Source: Ciceribacter sp. L1K22 (GTDB lineage: Bacteria; Pseudomonadota; Alphaproteobacteria; Rhizobiales; Rhizobiaceae). Taken from it: a stretch of DNA of 64,000 nt. Below the pieces are notes generated by a model. It saw only the letters and a program-made list of their open reading frames with translations. It was not told the DNA's origin and did not search any database. The stretch lies in contig NZ_JAGFPK010000001.1 in the NCBI RefSeq assembly GCF_017599385.1, forward strand, positions 312,177 to 376,176, read 5' to 3'. Positions 36,154 to 44,997 of the stretch are shown in pieces. Every line of letters starts with the position of its first letter. Position 1 is the stretch's first letter. The translations under genes and the position numbers were made by a program.

Positions 36154-36159
36154 TGCCGG

Positions 36160-37194
36160 TCAGGAGGCGAGTGCTGCCAGCTTGCGCTTGAGTGCCTCGA
36201 TATCCTGGAATTCCTCGCGCCGCATGCGCCGTTCCCAATCCAGCGATGTCCGGATGATCCCGTCGAGGTCGTCGTGGCGTGGGCGCCATCCGAGGCGCTG
36301 GCGTGCCAGCGTCGGATCCGCGACGACGGAGGCCGCGTCCCCTGGCCGGCGCTGCTCGTGCACCACCTTCAGGCTCGCGCCGGATACCCTTTCGACCGCG
36401 CGCAGCACGTCGAGGACCGAATAGCCGCGACCATAGCCGCAATTGGCGATCAGGGATTCGCCACCCCTGTCCAGATGGCTCAGCGCATCGATATGCGCCG
36501 ATACCAGATCCGCCACATGGATATAGTCGCGGACACCGGTGCCGTCCGGCGTTGGGTAATCGCCGCCAAAGACATGAACGGCCCGACGCTCGCCGAGCGC
36601 GGTTTCGCAGGCGACCTTGATCAGGTGAGTGGCATTGCGCGTGGCCTGGCCGACCCTGCCCTTCAGGTCAGCACCCGCGACGTTGAAATAGCGGAGCGCG
36701 ACGAAACGAAAATCATGAGCGCGCGCGGTATCCTGCAGCATAAGCTCGCTCATGAGCTTGGACGCCCCATACGGATTTTCCGGGCGTGGCAGGTCGGTCT
36801 CCCGGACGGGCGCATTGCTGACCGGCGTTCCGTAGACTGCCGCGGTGGAGGAGAAGATGAACTTTCCGACGCCCGCCTCGACCGCCGCCGACAGGAGGAC
36901 GCGCGTATTGCCGGTATTGTTTTCATAATAGCTCAGCGGGTCGCGAACGGAGTCCGGCACAACGATGGATCCCGCGAAGTGAATGATCGAATCGATCCGG
37001 TTTTCTGTGAAAACCTGCTTCAGGACTTCGGCGTTGCCGACGTCACCAAGGTAGAATCGCGCCTCGGGAGCGACGGCCCAGCGAAATCCCGTCGACAAAC
37101 GGTCAAGCACAACGACCTCGTGACCTTGGTCGAGGAGCGCCCACACCATGTGACTGCCAATGTAACCGGCGCCGCCTGTTACCAAAATCGCCAT
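36160..37194 (-). CDS. galE: UDP-glucose 4-epimerase
   Basis: A 344-residue extended short-chain dehydrogenase that interconverts UDP-glucose and UDP-galactose, supplying surface polysaccharide synthesis. The NAD motif TGGAGYIGSH is at residues 6-15. The catalytic Ser and Tyr-x3-Lys lie in FSSTAAVYG and YGASKLMSE. GGDYPTPDGTGVRDYIHV and NCGYGRGYSVLDV are GalE landmarks. GGGAGA 8 nt before the ATG at 37194 rules out the longer frame. Monocistronic by spacing. Confidence 0.95.
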   Translation of the reverse strand: MAILVTGGAGYIGSHMVWALLDQGHEVVVLDRLSTGFRWAVAPEARFYLGDVGNAEVLKQVFTENRIDSIIHFAGSIVVPDSVRDPLSYYENNTGNTRVLLSAAVEAGVGKFIFSSTAAVYGTPVSNAPVRETDLPRPENPYGASKLMSELMLQDTARAHDFRFVALRYFNVAGADLKGRVGQATRNATHLIKVACETALGERRAVHVFGGDYPTPDGTGVRDYIHVADLVSAHIDALSHLDRGGESLIANCGYGRGYSVLDVLRAVERVSGASLKVVHEQRRPGDAASVVADPTLARQRLGWRPRHDDLDGIIRTSLDWERRMRREEFQDIEALKRKLAALAS

Positions 37195-37348
37195 GCCGCT
37201 TCTCCCAAACGCTGAACCATTGGGAGCACTCAACCACAACGACGCTGACTATTACTTACGCGACAGCAAAATCAGGCGTAATTGCGCCGTAAATCATAAT
37301 TTATACTTTCCCGTCCGTTTCGGAAAAGCGTAGAATTTTATCGATGGG

Positions 37349-38518
37349 CTAAAGCGACAAAACATATTTCCTCAGACGTTCCGCCGCATCCTGCATCTGC
37401 CTGGGGTCCCTGAGAAAACAGGCGCGCAGGAACGTTCCGCCACCGGGCCCGAAGGCGCTACCCGGCGCCATTCCCACACCCGTTCGATCGACGATATCGA
37501 GTGCGGCCTGGCGGCTGTCGGTGATGCCGTCGATCTTCAGGAAGGCGTAGAGAGCACCGTCCGGTTTCAGTGTCTCGACCCGGTTGGTAGCGATCAGGGC
37601 CTCGCAGAGGATGTCGCGACCCTGCCGCGCCCTCTCGATATTTTCCGAGACAAAGCGATCCCCTTCGTCGAGCGCGACCACGGCGCCGCGCTGCATGAAC
37701 TGGGCGACGCCGGAGGTCGAATACTGGATCAGGTTTTCCAGCACCTGGCCGATTTCCGGCGGCGCGACGATCCAGCCGACACGCCAGCCGGTCATCGACC
37801 AGTTCTTGGAAAAGGAATTGGAGAAGATGACCTTGTCGCCCTCCTCCATAATATCGAGGAAGGATGGCGCACGCTGCGCGTCACCGAAATAGTAGAGTGC
37901 GTAGATTTCGTCGGCGAGAATCCAGAGGTCATGCCGGCGGGCGATGGCGAGGATTGCCTTCAGATCGTCGCGGCTTGCCGTCCATCCCGTCGGGTTCGAC
38001 GGCGAGTTGATGAAGAGAGCACGTGTCTTCGGTGTGATCATGGACTCAAGCCGGTCGAGATCGAGGCGCCAGCCGCCGTCCCTGAAATCGAGCGGCAAAG
38101 CGCTCGCCTTGGCACCCGCAAGCTCGATCGCCGAGACGATATTCGGCCAGGTTGGCGACAGATAGATCATCTCGTCGCCAGGCGACGTCAGCGCCTGGAC
38201 GGCAAGTGCGATCGCCTGCATGCCGGACCCCGTGACATAAAAGTGCTCCGCCGGCAGGGTGATCGAGAAATGACGTTCGTAGTAACGCGACAGCGCCGCG
38301 AGCAATTCCGGGATGCCGCGCTGCCAGGTGTAGAAAGTCTCGCCGGCGAGCAGCGCATCGGCGGCTGCGCGGTTGATGAAATCCGGCGTCGGAAGATCGC
38401 CTTCTCCGGCCCATAAAGGCAGCAGGCCATCGCGACCGCGCGCGTAGTTGATGATTTCGACGATACCGCTCTCCGGAGCGGCAAGGGCGCGGGGGCTCAG
38501 GCTTTCGAGAAGGGACAC
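37349..38518 (-). CDS. PLP-dependent aminotransferase, class I/II
   Basis: A 389-residue fold-type I aminotransferase. The family core is seen as GEGDLPTPDFI, TGSGMQAIALAVQALTSPGD, NSPSNPTGW, LADEIYALYYF, and the PLP-lysine in SNSFSKNWSMTGWRVGW. The C-terminal Arg that holds the carboxylate is in GTFLRACFLR. It is close to aspartate/alanine-type enzymes of rhizobia, but the amino donor cannot be fixed by eye. It stands alone between galE and mscL, with 154 bp of mostly AT-rich promoter-free sequence before galE. Confidence 0.88.
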   Translation of the reverse strand: MSLLESLSPRALAAPESGIVEIINYARGRDGLLPLWAGEGDLPTPDFINRAAADALLAGETFYTWQRGIPELLAALSRYYERHFSITLPAEHFYVTGSGMQAIALAVQALTSPGDEMIYLSPTWPNIVSAIELAGAKASALPLDFRDGGWRLDLDRLESMITPKTRALFINSPSNPTGWTASRDDLKAILAIARRHDLWILADEIYALYYFGDAQRAPSFLDIMEEGDKVIFSNSFSKNWSMTGWRVGWIVAPPEIGQVLENLIQYSTSGVAQFMQRGAVVALDEGDRFVSENIERARQGRDILCEALIATNRVETLKPDGALYAFLKIDGITDSRQAALDIVDRTGVGMAPGSAFGPGGGTFLRACFLRDPRQMQDAAERLRKYVLSL

Positions 38519-38643
38519 GGCGAGAAATCTCCTGTTTCCGCCGTCATAGCCGACGAAGACTGAAAAATCTCATGAGAAAGCGTGGAGATAAAATCGATTC
38601 CGGTGATGGGACGGCACTCGAGGGCCGCCTCGACCGGTTCGCG

Positions 38644-39066
38644 TCAGCGCGCCTTCAACAGGTCGCGGATTTCACCCAGCAACTGGATGTCGGCCGGCGG
38701 AGGTGCTGCGGGTGATGGCGTCTTTTCCTCTTCCAGCGAGGCCCGGAGCGCATTGACGCCCTTGACCATCAGGAAAATGATCCAGGCAAGAATCAGGAAG
38801 TTAATCGCAACCGTGATGAAGCTGCCATATGCGAAGACGGCGCCCTGCTCACGGGCCGCATCCAGCGACTGCGCGGTGACATTGCTGCTGAGCGGCAGGA
38901 AATAGTTGGAGAAATCGAAGCCGCCGAAGATGACGCCGACGATCGGCATGACGATGTCGTTGACGAGAGAGTCGACGATCTTGCTGAAGGCGGCGCCGAT
39001 GATGACACCGACGGCCAGATCCATGACGTTGCCGCGGGCGATGAATGTCTTGAACTCGTTGAGCAT
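38644..39066 (-). CDS. mscL: Large-conductance mechanosensitive channel
   Basis: A 140-residue MscL that opens under membrane tension and protects from hypo-osmotic shock. The N-terminal helix [22 protein letters not shown]1 with [17 protein letters not shown], the periplasmic loop and TM2 [19 protein letters not shown], and the C-terminal helix (LLGEIRDLL) are all in order. The ATG at 39066 has AAGGGGAG upstream; the frame extends to 39147 without support. Divergent from the SSS-type hybrid sensor gene. Confidence 0.96.
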   Translation of the reverse strand: MLNEFKTFIARGNVMDLAVGVIIGAAFSKIVDSLVNDIVMPIVGVIFGGFDFSNYFLPLSSNVTAQSLDAAREQGAVFAYGSFITVAINFLILAWIIFLMVKGVNALRASLEEEKTPSPAAPPPADIQLLGEIRDLLKAR

Positions 39067-39270
39067 CTGGCTCTCTCCCCTTATCCTGGCCGGGACCGCT
39101 TGGGTACCGTCGGCACTTTCTAACATGCTTAAGCGAAGTTTAAACATGCGGGAACCGGAAAAATGCAGCCCGCCTTCGACTTAAGATGAAGGCCAGTGCA
39201 ATTTCAAAATGCAGGCGTTTGACCTAGTGTTCGGGAGGGAGTTTTGGAGGGCAGTGCCGAAGGAGGGAAC

Positions 39271-42200
39271 GTGCTTCCGGGGTGGGTGATCTTCTCATCC
39301 GCGATCGCGTATCTGCTGCTGCTGTTCGCGGTGGCGAGCTACGGCGATCGCCGCAGCCGGCGGCTTGGCGTCCCGCCGAAGGGACGACCTATGGTCTATG
39401 CCCTTAGCCTCGCCGTCTATTGCACCTCCTGGACCTATTTCGGCGGCGTCGGGCTTGCCGCCAGCCGTGGTCTCGAATTCACGGCGATCTATATCGGCCC
39501 CATCCTCGTCTTCACCATCGGCATGCCTATACTCCGACGCATCATCGAACTCGCCAAGGCTGAAAAGCTGACGTCGGGGGCCGATTTCGTCGCTGCCCGT
39601 TATGGCAAGAACCCGCTGGTCGGGATGCTGGTCACGCTCATCTGCCTGGTGGGGACGATTCCCTACATCGCCCTTCAGTTGAAGGCCGTGTCATCCTCGG
39701 TGGCCGCCATGATCGATCCGTCGGACTACGGCATCGGCATCGGCAATCTGTATTTCCTCGACCTGTCTTTGATCGTGGCACTTTCGCTTGCCTGCTTCGC
39801 GGTGATCTTTGGCACGCGCCATACCGACGCGACGGAGCATCAGGATGGGCTGATCCTCGCGATCGCGATGGAGTCGGTGGTGAAGCTCGTGGCCTTCTGG
39901 ATGCTCGGCTTCGTCGTCATCTTCGTTCTTTACGACGGACCGACGGCACTTTGGGAGGCCGCGCAGTCCTCGTCGATGGTGATGGATGCGCTGTCCTACG
40001 AGACGCCCGGGATTCGCTGGGTTCTGCTGATCGCGCTTTCCGCCTTCGCGATCGTGATGCTGCCAAGGCAGTTTCACGTCACCGTCGTCGAGAACCGCAC
40101 CAGCCGCGAACTCAGTTTCGCCCGCGTTCTCTTCCCGCTTTACCTTATCGCCATCAACATCTTCGTGCTTCCCGCAGCGATCGCCGGACTTCTGACCTTT
40201 GGTGGCGGGGGGGACGCCGATCTCTACGTCTTATCGCTCCCGTTGTATCACGAGATGCCGTTCGTGACGCTGTTCACCTTCCTCGGTGGCTTTTCCGCAG
40301 CCACCGCGATGGTGATCGTCGCCTCCGTGGCGCTCGCCATCATGATCTCGAACGATATCGTGCTGCCGATCTTTCTTCGCCGCAAGCTCGTGGCGAGGTC
40401 GGGCGACCGTTCGGACTTCGCCGGCGCGCTGCTGCAGATCCGCCGGACGGCGATCTTCATCGTGCTGCTGCTCGGCTATGCCTATTACCGCACCGCCGAC
40501 AGCACTTCGGGCCTGGCCTCCATCGGCCTCCTGTCCTTCACGGCGATCGCGCAGATCGCACCCTCGCTGTTCGGCGGGCTCTTGTGGCGCAGGGCCAATG
40601 CGCGGGGCGCCATTGCCGGGCTTTCCACGGGTTTGGTCGTATGGGCCTACCTGCTGTTTCTTCCAAGCTTCGGGGGAGACGACAATGCCGAGCTCACTTC
40701 GGTCGTGCTCTCCTTCCTGCTGCCCGGCACCGGCCTGTTCGACGGCCCACATGCCGATCCGCTGGTCAATGCCACCCTCCTCAGCCTGCTCCTCAACAGC
40801 CTCGCCTTCGTGCTCGGCTCGCTCAGCCGCAACCCGCGTCCCGTCGAGCGCATCCAGGCCGGAATTTTCGTCAAGCGCCATGCCCGCTCGCAGTTCGCGA
40901 CTCGCGGCTGGAAGACCAGCGTCAGCGTCGGCGACCTGAAATCCGCCATCGCCCGCTACCTCGGCGAGGAGCGGATGCGACGGTCGTTCCGGAGCTACGA
41001 GCAGGCGACGGGCCGGCGTCTTTCGGACGAGGATCCGGCCGACATGGCCTTCATCCACTTTTCCGAGCAATTGCTCGGCAGCGCCATCGGTTCGTCTTCC
41101 GCGCGGCTGGTACTGTCGCTCATCCTGCAAAAGGCCGAGGACACCTCCGCCGACACCGCCTGGCTGCTCGACCAGGCGAGCGAGGCGCTACAATATAACC
41201 AGGACATGCTGCACACCGCGCTTTCCCAGATGGACCAGGGGATTGCCGTGTTCGACAGCAACAACTGCCTGACCATCTGGAACCGCCGGTTCCGCGAACT
41301 CCTCGATCTTCCCGAACATGTCGGGCAGGTCGGATTTCCGCTGACGGAGATCGTCGGCATCCTGTCGAGCCGCGGCGACATCGCGCCCGATGAGCAGGCG
41401 CAGGTCATCCGTGACTTCCAACGGCTGGACAATCCTTTCCGCCTCGGCATGCGGCACGGCAAGCGCATCATCGAAGTCCGCTGCAACGCCATGCCCGACA
41501 AGGGCGTCGTGGCGACCTTCACCGACATCACCAGCCAGATGGCCGCCGACCAGGCGCTGAAGCAGTCCAACGAAACGCTGGAGCAAAGGGTCGGCGAACG
41601 CACCGCGGAACTCACCCGGGTCAACCGCGAACTCGCGGAAGCACGCGCAGCCGCCGACGAAGCCAATATCGGCAAGACGCGGTTCTTTGCGGCGGCCGGT
41701 CATGACATCCTGCAGCCGCTCAACGCCGCCCGCCTCTATTCATCCTCACTGGTCGAGCGGATGGGCGAGTCCGAGAACAGTGCGCTGGTGCGCAACATCG
41801 ATTCCGCGCTCGAGTCGGTGGAGAACATCCTCGGCGCTGTCCTCGACATCTCCCGACTCGATACCGGGGCGATGAAGGCACGCACGACGTCGGTCCCCTT
41901 GCAAAGCCTGCTCGAGAGGATCGAGACCGACTTCGCCCCGATGGCGCGGGAAAAGAACCTTAAGCTCGTGGTCATGCCGACCACGCTGACCGTGCGGTCC
42001 GATCCGAACCTGCTGCGACGGCTGGTGCAGAACCTGGTCTCCAATGCCATCAAGTACACCCCGTCCGGACGGGTCATCATCGGGGCGCGACGCCAGGGCA
42101 AGGAAGCGGTCATCCAGGTTTCGGATTCGGGGATCGGCATTCCGCCGTCGAAATTCCGCACAGTGTTCAAGGAATTCGCCCGCCTCGACGAAGGCATGAA

Positions 42201-42780
42201 AACCGCCTCTGGTCTCGGCCTCGGGCTTTCCATCGTCGACCGTATCGGACGCGTGCTGAACCACCCTGTGAAATTGTCGTCGACACCCGGACGAGGCACA
42301 ACATTCAAGGTTCACATGCCACTTGACGTGGCGCTGCCCCGGGCGGCATCCGGCCCGGAAAAGGCATCTGTCGATCGTAGTTCACCGTCGCTTTCCGGTT
42401 TCCGGATCCTTTGCATCGACAACGAACCGAAAATCCTTGAAGGCATGGCGCTGTTGATCTCCGGATGGGGTTGTACTGTGGATTGCGCCGGATCGGTTGC
42501 GGAACTCGACGACTATCTCGCACGAAACCCGTCACCGCCCGACCTGATCATCGCCGACTATCATCTGGGTGACGGAAGCGGGATCGGCGCGATCCTGACG
42601 CTGCGGTCGACATATGATTTCGCGGTTCCGGCTTTGCTGATCACCGCCGACCGCACCCAGGAAGTGAGGATGGAGGCGGAGCGCCACGGCATCGGACTGC
42701 AGCACAAGCCGGTCCGCCCGGCAGCCTTGCGCGCCTACCTGACCCAGGCGTCCGGCATGAAACGCAGCGCCGCGGAATAG
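39271..42780 (+). CDS. Hybrid sensor kinase with N-terminal SSS transporter domain (CbrA type)
   Basis: A protein of 1169 residues. Residues 1 to about 520 form a sodium/solute-symporter-like domain of about 13 helices. A PAS-like region (about 650-760, MDQGIAVFDSNNCLTIWNRRF), a coiled coil, and a HisKA domain follow (GHDILQPLNAARLYSSSL, phospho-accepting His811). HATPase_c (NAIKYTPSGRV, SDSGIGIP) and a C-terminal receiver with Asp1096 in LIIADYHLGDGSG complete it. Such proteins may link substrate binding or transport to signalling, for example to carbon/nitrogen balance. The GTG at 39271 has AGGAGGG 3 nt upstream; a TTG at 39244 with its own GGGAGGG is an equally serious alternative. No cognate regulator gene adjacent. 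Confidence 0.9.
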   Translation: MLPGWVIFSSAIAYLLLLFAVASYGDRRSRRLGVPPKGRPMVYALSLAVYCTSWTYFGGVGLAASRGLEFTAIYIGPILVFTIGMPILRRIIELAKAEKLTSGADFVAARYGKNPLVGMLVTLICLVGTIPYIALQLKAVSSSVAAMIDPSDYGIGIGNLYFLDLSLIVALSLACFAVIFGTRHTDATEHQDGLILAIAMESVVKLVAFWMLGFVVIFVLYDGPTALWEAAQSSSMVMDALSYETPGIRWVLLIALSAFAIVMLPRQFHVTVVENRTSRELSFARVLFPLYLIAINIFVLPAAIAGLLTFGGGGDADLYVLSLPLYHEMPFVTLFTFLGGFSAATAMVIVASVALAIMISNDIVLPIFLRRKLVARSGDRSDFAGALLQIRRTAIFIVLLLGYAYYRTADSTSGLASIGLLSFTAIAQIAPSLFGGLLWRRANARGAIAGLSTGLVVWAYLLFLPSFGGDDNAELTSVVLSFLLPGTGLFDGPHADPLVNATLLSLLLNSLAFVLGSLSRNPRPVERIQAGIFVKRHARSQFATRGWKTSVSVGDLKSAIARYLGEERMRRSFRSYEQATGRRLSDEDPADMAFIHFSEQLLGSAIGSSSARLVLSLILQKAEDTSADTAWLLDQASEALQYNQDMLHTALSQMDQGIAVFDSNNCLTIWNRRFRELLDLPEHVGQVGFPLTEIVGILSSRGDIAPDEQAQVIRDFQRLDNPFRLGMRHGKRIIEVRCNAMPDKGVVATFTDITSQMAADQALKQSNETLEQRVGERTAELTRVNRELAEARAAADEANIGKTRFFAAAGHDILQPLNAARLYSSSLVERMGESENSALVRNIDSALESVENILGAVLDISRLDTGAMKARTTSVPLQSLLERIETDFAPMAREKNLKLVVMPTTLTVRSDPNLLRRLVQNLVSNAIKYTPSGRVIIGARRQGKEAVIQVSDSGIGIPPSKFRTVFKEFARLDEGMKTASGLGLGLSIVDRIGRVLNHPVKLSSTPGRGTTFKVHMPLDVALPRAASGPEKASVDRSSPSLSGFRILCIDNEPKILEGMALLISGWGCTVDCAGSVAELDDYLARNPSPPDLIIADYHLGDGSGIGAILTLRSTYDFAVPALLITADRTQEVRMEAERHGIGLQHKPVRPAALRAYLTQASGMKRSAAE

Positions 42781-42909
42781 GCCAAAGGTTTCATTTCCCG
42801 GCCTGTTGACCTACATTGGGGGTGCTTGTGCCGCGAGCGGTGCAATGAACCATTGTCGGCGCGACCCATTCGGCGCCGGCCGTCGCACTCCAATCACAGG
42901 AACAAGACC

Positions 42910-43347
42910 ATGACACAGGCCCAGACGGGTGACACCGTCCGCATCCACTATATCGGTACCCTGACCGATGGCACCCAGTTCGACACGTCGGTCGGCGGCG
43001 AACCGCTCCAGTTCCAGCTGGGCTCCGGCCAGATCATCCCCGGCCTCGAGCGCGGCATCGACGGCATGGCGCTCGGCGAAAAGCAGCGCGTGGTGGTCCC
43101 GGCCGCCGAAGCGTATGGCACCCACGATCCGCAGAAGGTTCAGCAGGTGCCACGGTCGGCCATCCCCGCTGAAATCCCGCTCGAACGCGGCCTCCAGCTC
43201 CAGGCCCAGACGCCGCAGGGCGTTCCGGTGGTCGTCGTCGTAACGGACGTTTCGTCGGAAGCGGTGACGCTCGACGGCAATCATCCACTGGCCGGCCAGG
43301 ATCTCGTCTTCGATGTCGAACTGGTCGATATCGTCAAGGCCGCCTGA
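42910..43347 (+). CDS. FKBP-type peptidyl-prolyl cis-trans isomerase
   Basis: A 145-residue SlyD-like FKBP without signal peptide, hence cytoplasmic. GDTVRIHYIGTLTDGTQFDTS and GSGQIIPGLERGIDGMALGEK are the FKBP core, with an insert-in-flap segment (PQKVQQVPRSAIP) as in SlyD. It lacks the His-rich metal tail of enteric SlyD. The ATG at 42910 fits the family start and has AGGA upstream; the longer frame is rejected. Monocistronic, convergent with the pyruvate-kinase-like gene. Confidence 0.93.
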   Translation: MTQAQTGDTVRIHYIGTLTDGTQFDTSVGGEPLQFQLGSGQIIPGLERGIDGMALGEKQRVVVPAAEAYGTHDPQKVQQVPRSAIPAEIPLERGLQLQAQTPQGVPVVVVVTDVSSEAVTLDGNHPLAGQDLVFDVELVDIVKAA

Positions 43348-43355
43348 CTGCTTCG

Positions 43356-43384
43356 CCGTTTCCGGCGGCAAACGCCGGGAACGG
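43356..43384. terminator. Hairpin between convergent FKBP and pyruvate-kinase-like genes
   Basis: A 12-bp stem (43356-43367 with 43373-43384, one G-U pair) with a GCAAA loop, lying between the two convergent stop codons. The T tract is weak (TTCCCT) but the position fits a bidirectional terminator. Confidence 0.5.
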
Positions 43385-43388
43385 TTCC

Positions 43389-44867
43389 CTACCAGGAGGT
43401 CAGCGCGCGCAGTTGCGGTGTCTTCTTGAGAATGTGATTCTCCATACGACCGAGCAAAGTGTCGAGAACGCTGACGGCTTCCGTCACCAGTGGCCCCTTG
43501 TTCAGCATCACGCATTCGGCCCGCGCGGCCATGGCGGCATCGGTCATCTCGGCCCGGCTCGGTATGCCTTCCTTCACCAGGTCCTCAAGTACCTGCGTCG
43601 CCCAGACGACAGGAACGGAGGCCGCCTCGCAGAGCCAGAGAATTTCCTCCTGCATCTCGGCCAGCCGCTCGAAACCGATCTCGGCAGCCAGATCGCCACG
43701 CGCGATCATCACGCCGAACGGTCCCCTCTGGCGAGCGCGGGCGATCAATGCCGGCAGGTTCTTCACTGCGTCCGGCTGCTCGATCTTGGCGATCAGGCCG
43801 AGCCTTTGATGGTCGGCGCCCAAGCGATCGAGAATGTCTTCCAGAAGATCGATATCGTCAGGTCGCGACACGAAGGAATAGCCGAGCATGTCAGCGCATT
43901 CGATGACGGTGGCGAGATCGGCTTCGTCCTTCGTGGTCAGCGGTGAGAGACCGAGCGCGGTGTCGGGGAGGTTCAGCCCTTTCTCCGGTTTCAGTTTTGC
44001 GCCGCCCGCCTTGGTCTTGACGACGCGGATCACCGCCTCGCCATCCGAGACATCCTCGACCACGCCTTCAAGCTTCCCGTCATCGTAGCGCACCCGGTCA
44101 CCGACAGAGAGGCGGGTCACCAGTTCCGGCAGCGATACACCTGCCGAAAAGGTGACATCAGCGCACGGGCGCGGCAGGCCGGTCGCGACCAGCCGCAGCC
44201 GATCGCCAGCCTGCAGGCGCGCCTTCTTGTCCGGGGCCGTGACGGCCGAGGTGCGGATCTTCGGTCCGGCAATGTCCATCAACACCTTGATGTCGCGGCC
44301 AACGGCCCGTCCGGCAGCGCGCACGTGCAGCGCCATGGTCCGCCAGGCCTCCGGCTCGTCATGGGCGCAGTTGATGCGCGCCACGTCCATGCCACGACGG
44401 GCGAGGTCGAGCAAAAACTCGGGCCGTTCAGCCGCGTCACCCGGCAATGTCACCATGATCCGCGTCCGGCGGTTGGCCCGTGCCTCACCCAAGAGCCTGG
44501 ACGCCATCTCGTTCAGCCGCATCTCGCCGCCGAAGAATTCGCTCTTCGCGGGCCAGCCGCTCGTATCGTCGCGTCGAGCCACGGCGGCAAGCGTCGAGGC
44601 CACAGCGTCGAGTGTCGGCAGGACGCGGCTTTCAAGACGACCAAGCGAGGATAGTCCGAGCGGCATCAAACGCCGCTGCAGGTCGCGAATATCGTGATGG
44701 CGTAGCGCCAGGTAATGGCGAAGGTTCTCGACGGACGCATCGTCTCCGCCACGGTCTGAAGCTTCCGACCCGGCGACTTCCGCCATCACCTTCGCCCGCA
44801 ATGCCAAAACCTCGTCCAGCAGGACCGAGGCTTCCATGGCGGCATCGTGATTTGCTTGCTGATTCAT
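43389..44867 (-). CDS. Divergent pyruvate kinase-family protein lacking the C domain
   Basis: A 492-residue protein. An N-terminal helical extension of about 155 residues precedes the pyruvate kinase A and B domains. Catalytic-type residues are retained: Arg and Asn in MDVARINCAH, VLMDIAGPKIRTS, the signature IAKIEQPDAV with the catalytic Lys and metal Glu, MIARGDLAAE (metal Asp), and WATQVLEDL. The usual MLSGETA is MLNKGPL, and the chain ends just after, so the allosteric C domain is missing. It may be a pyruvate kinase isoform or an enzyme acting on another enol-phosphate. I did not assign pyk because of these differences. Confidence 0.78.
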   Translation of the reverse strand: MNQQANHDAAMEASVLLDEVLALRAKVMAEVAGSEASDRGGDDASVENLRHYLALRHHDIRDLQRRLMPLGLSSLGRLESRVLPTLDAVASTLAAVARRDDTSGWPAKSEFFGGEMRLNEMASRLLGEARANRRTRIMVTLPGDAAERPEFLLDLARRGMDVARINCAHDEPEAWRTMALHVRAAGRAVGRDIKVLMDIAGPKIRTSAVTAPDKKARLQAGDRLRLVATGLPRPCADVTFSAGVSLPELVTRLSVGDRVRYDDGKLEGVVEDVSDGEAVIRVVKTKAGGAKLKPEKGLNLPDTALGLSPLTTKDEADLATVIECADMLGYSFVSRPDDIDLLEDILDRLGADHQRLGLIAKIEQPDAVKNLPALIARARQRGPFGVMIARGDLAAEIGFERLAEMQEEILWLCEAASVPVVWATQVLEDLVKEGIPSRAEMTDAAMAARAECVMLNKGPLVTEAVSVLDTLLGRMENHILKKTPQLRALTSW

Positions 44868-44997
44868 GCCTTGCTTGCTCCACCGGCGCCCGATCCTGCG
44901 CCGTCTCGCCGACACTGGCGAGAGGACGAAAGAGCGCGGCGCGAAACATGTCGGTTTCAGCCTAGCGGGGAACAAACAAGCCTGTGTGACAGCCAGG

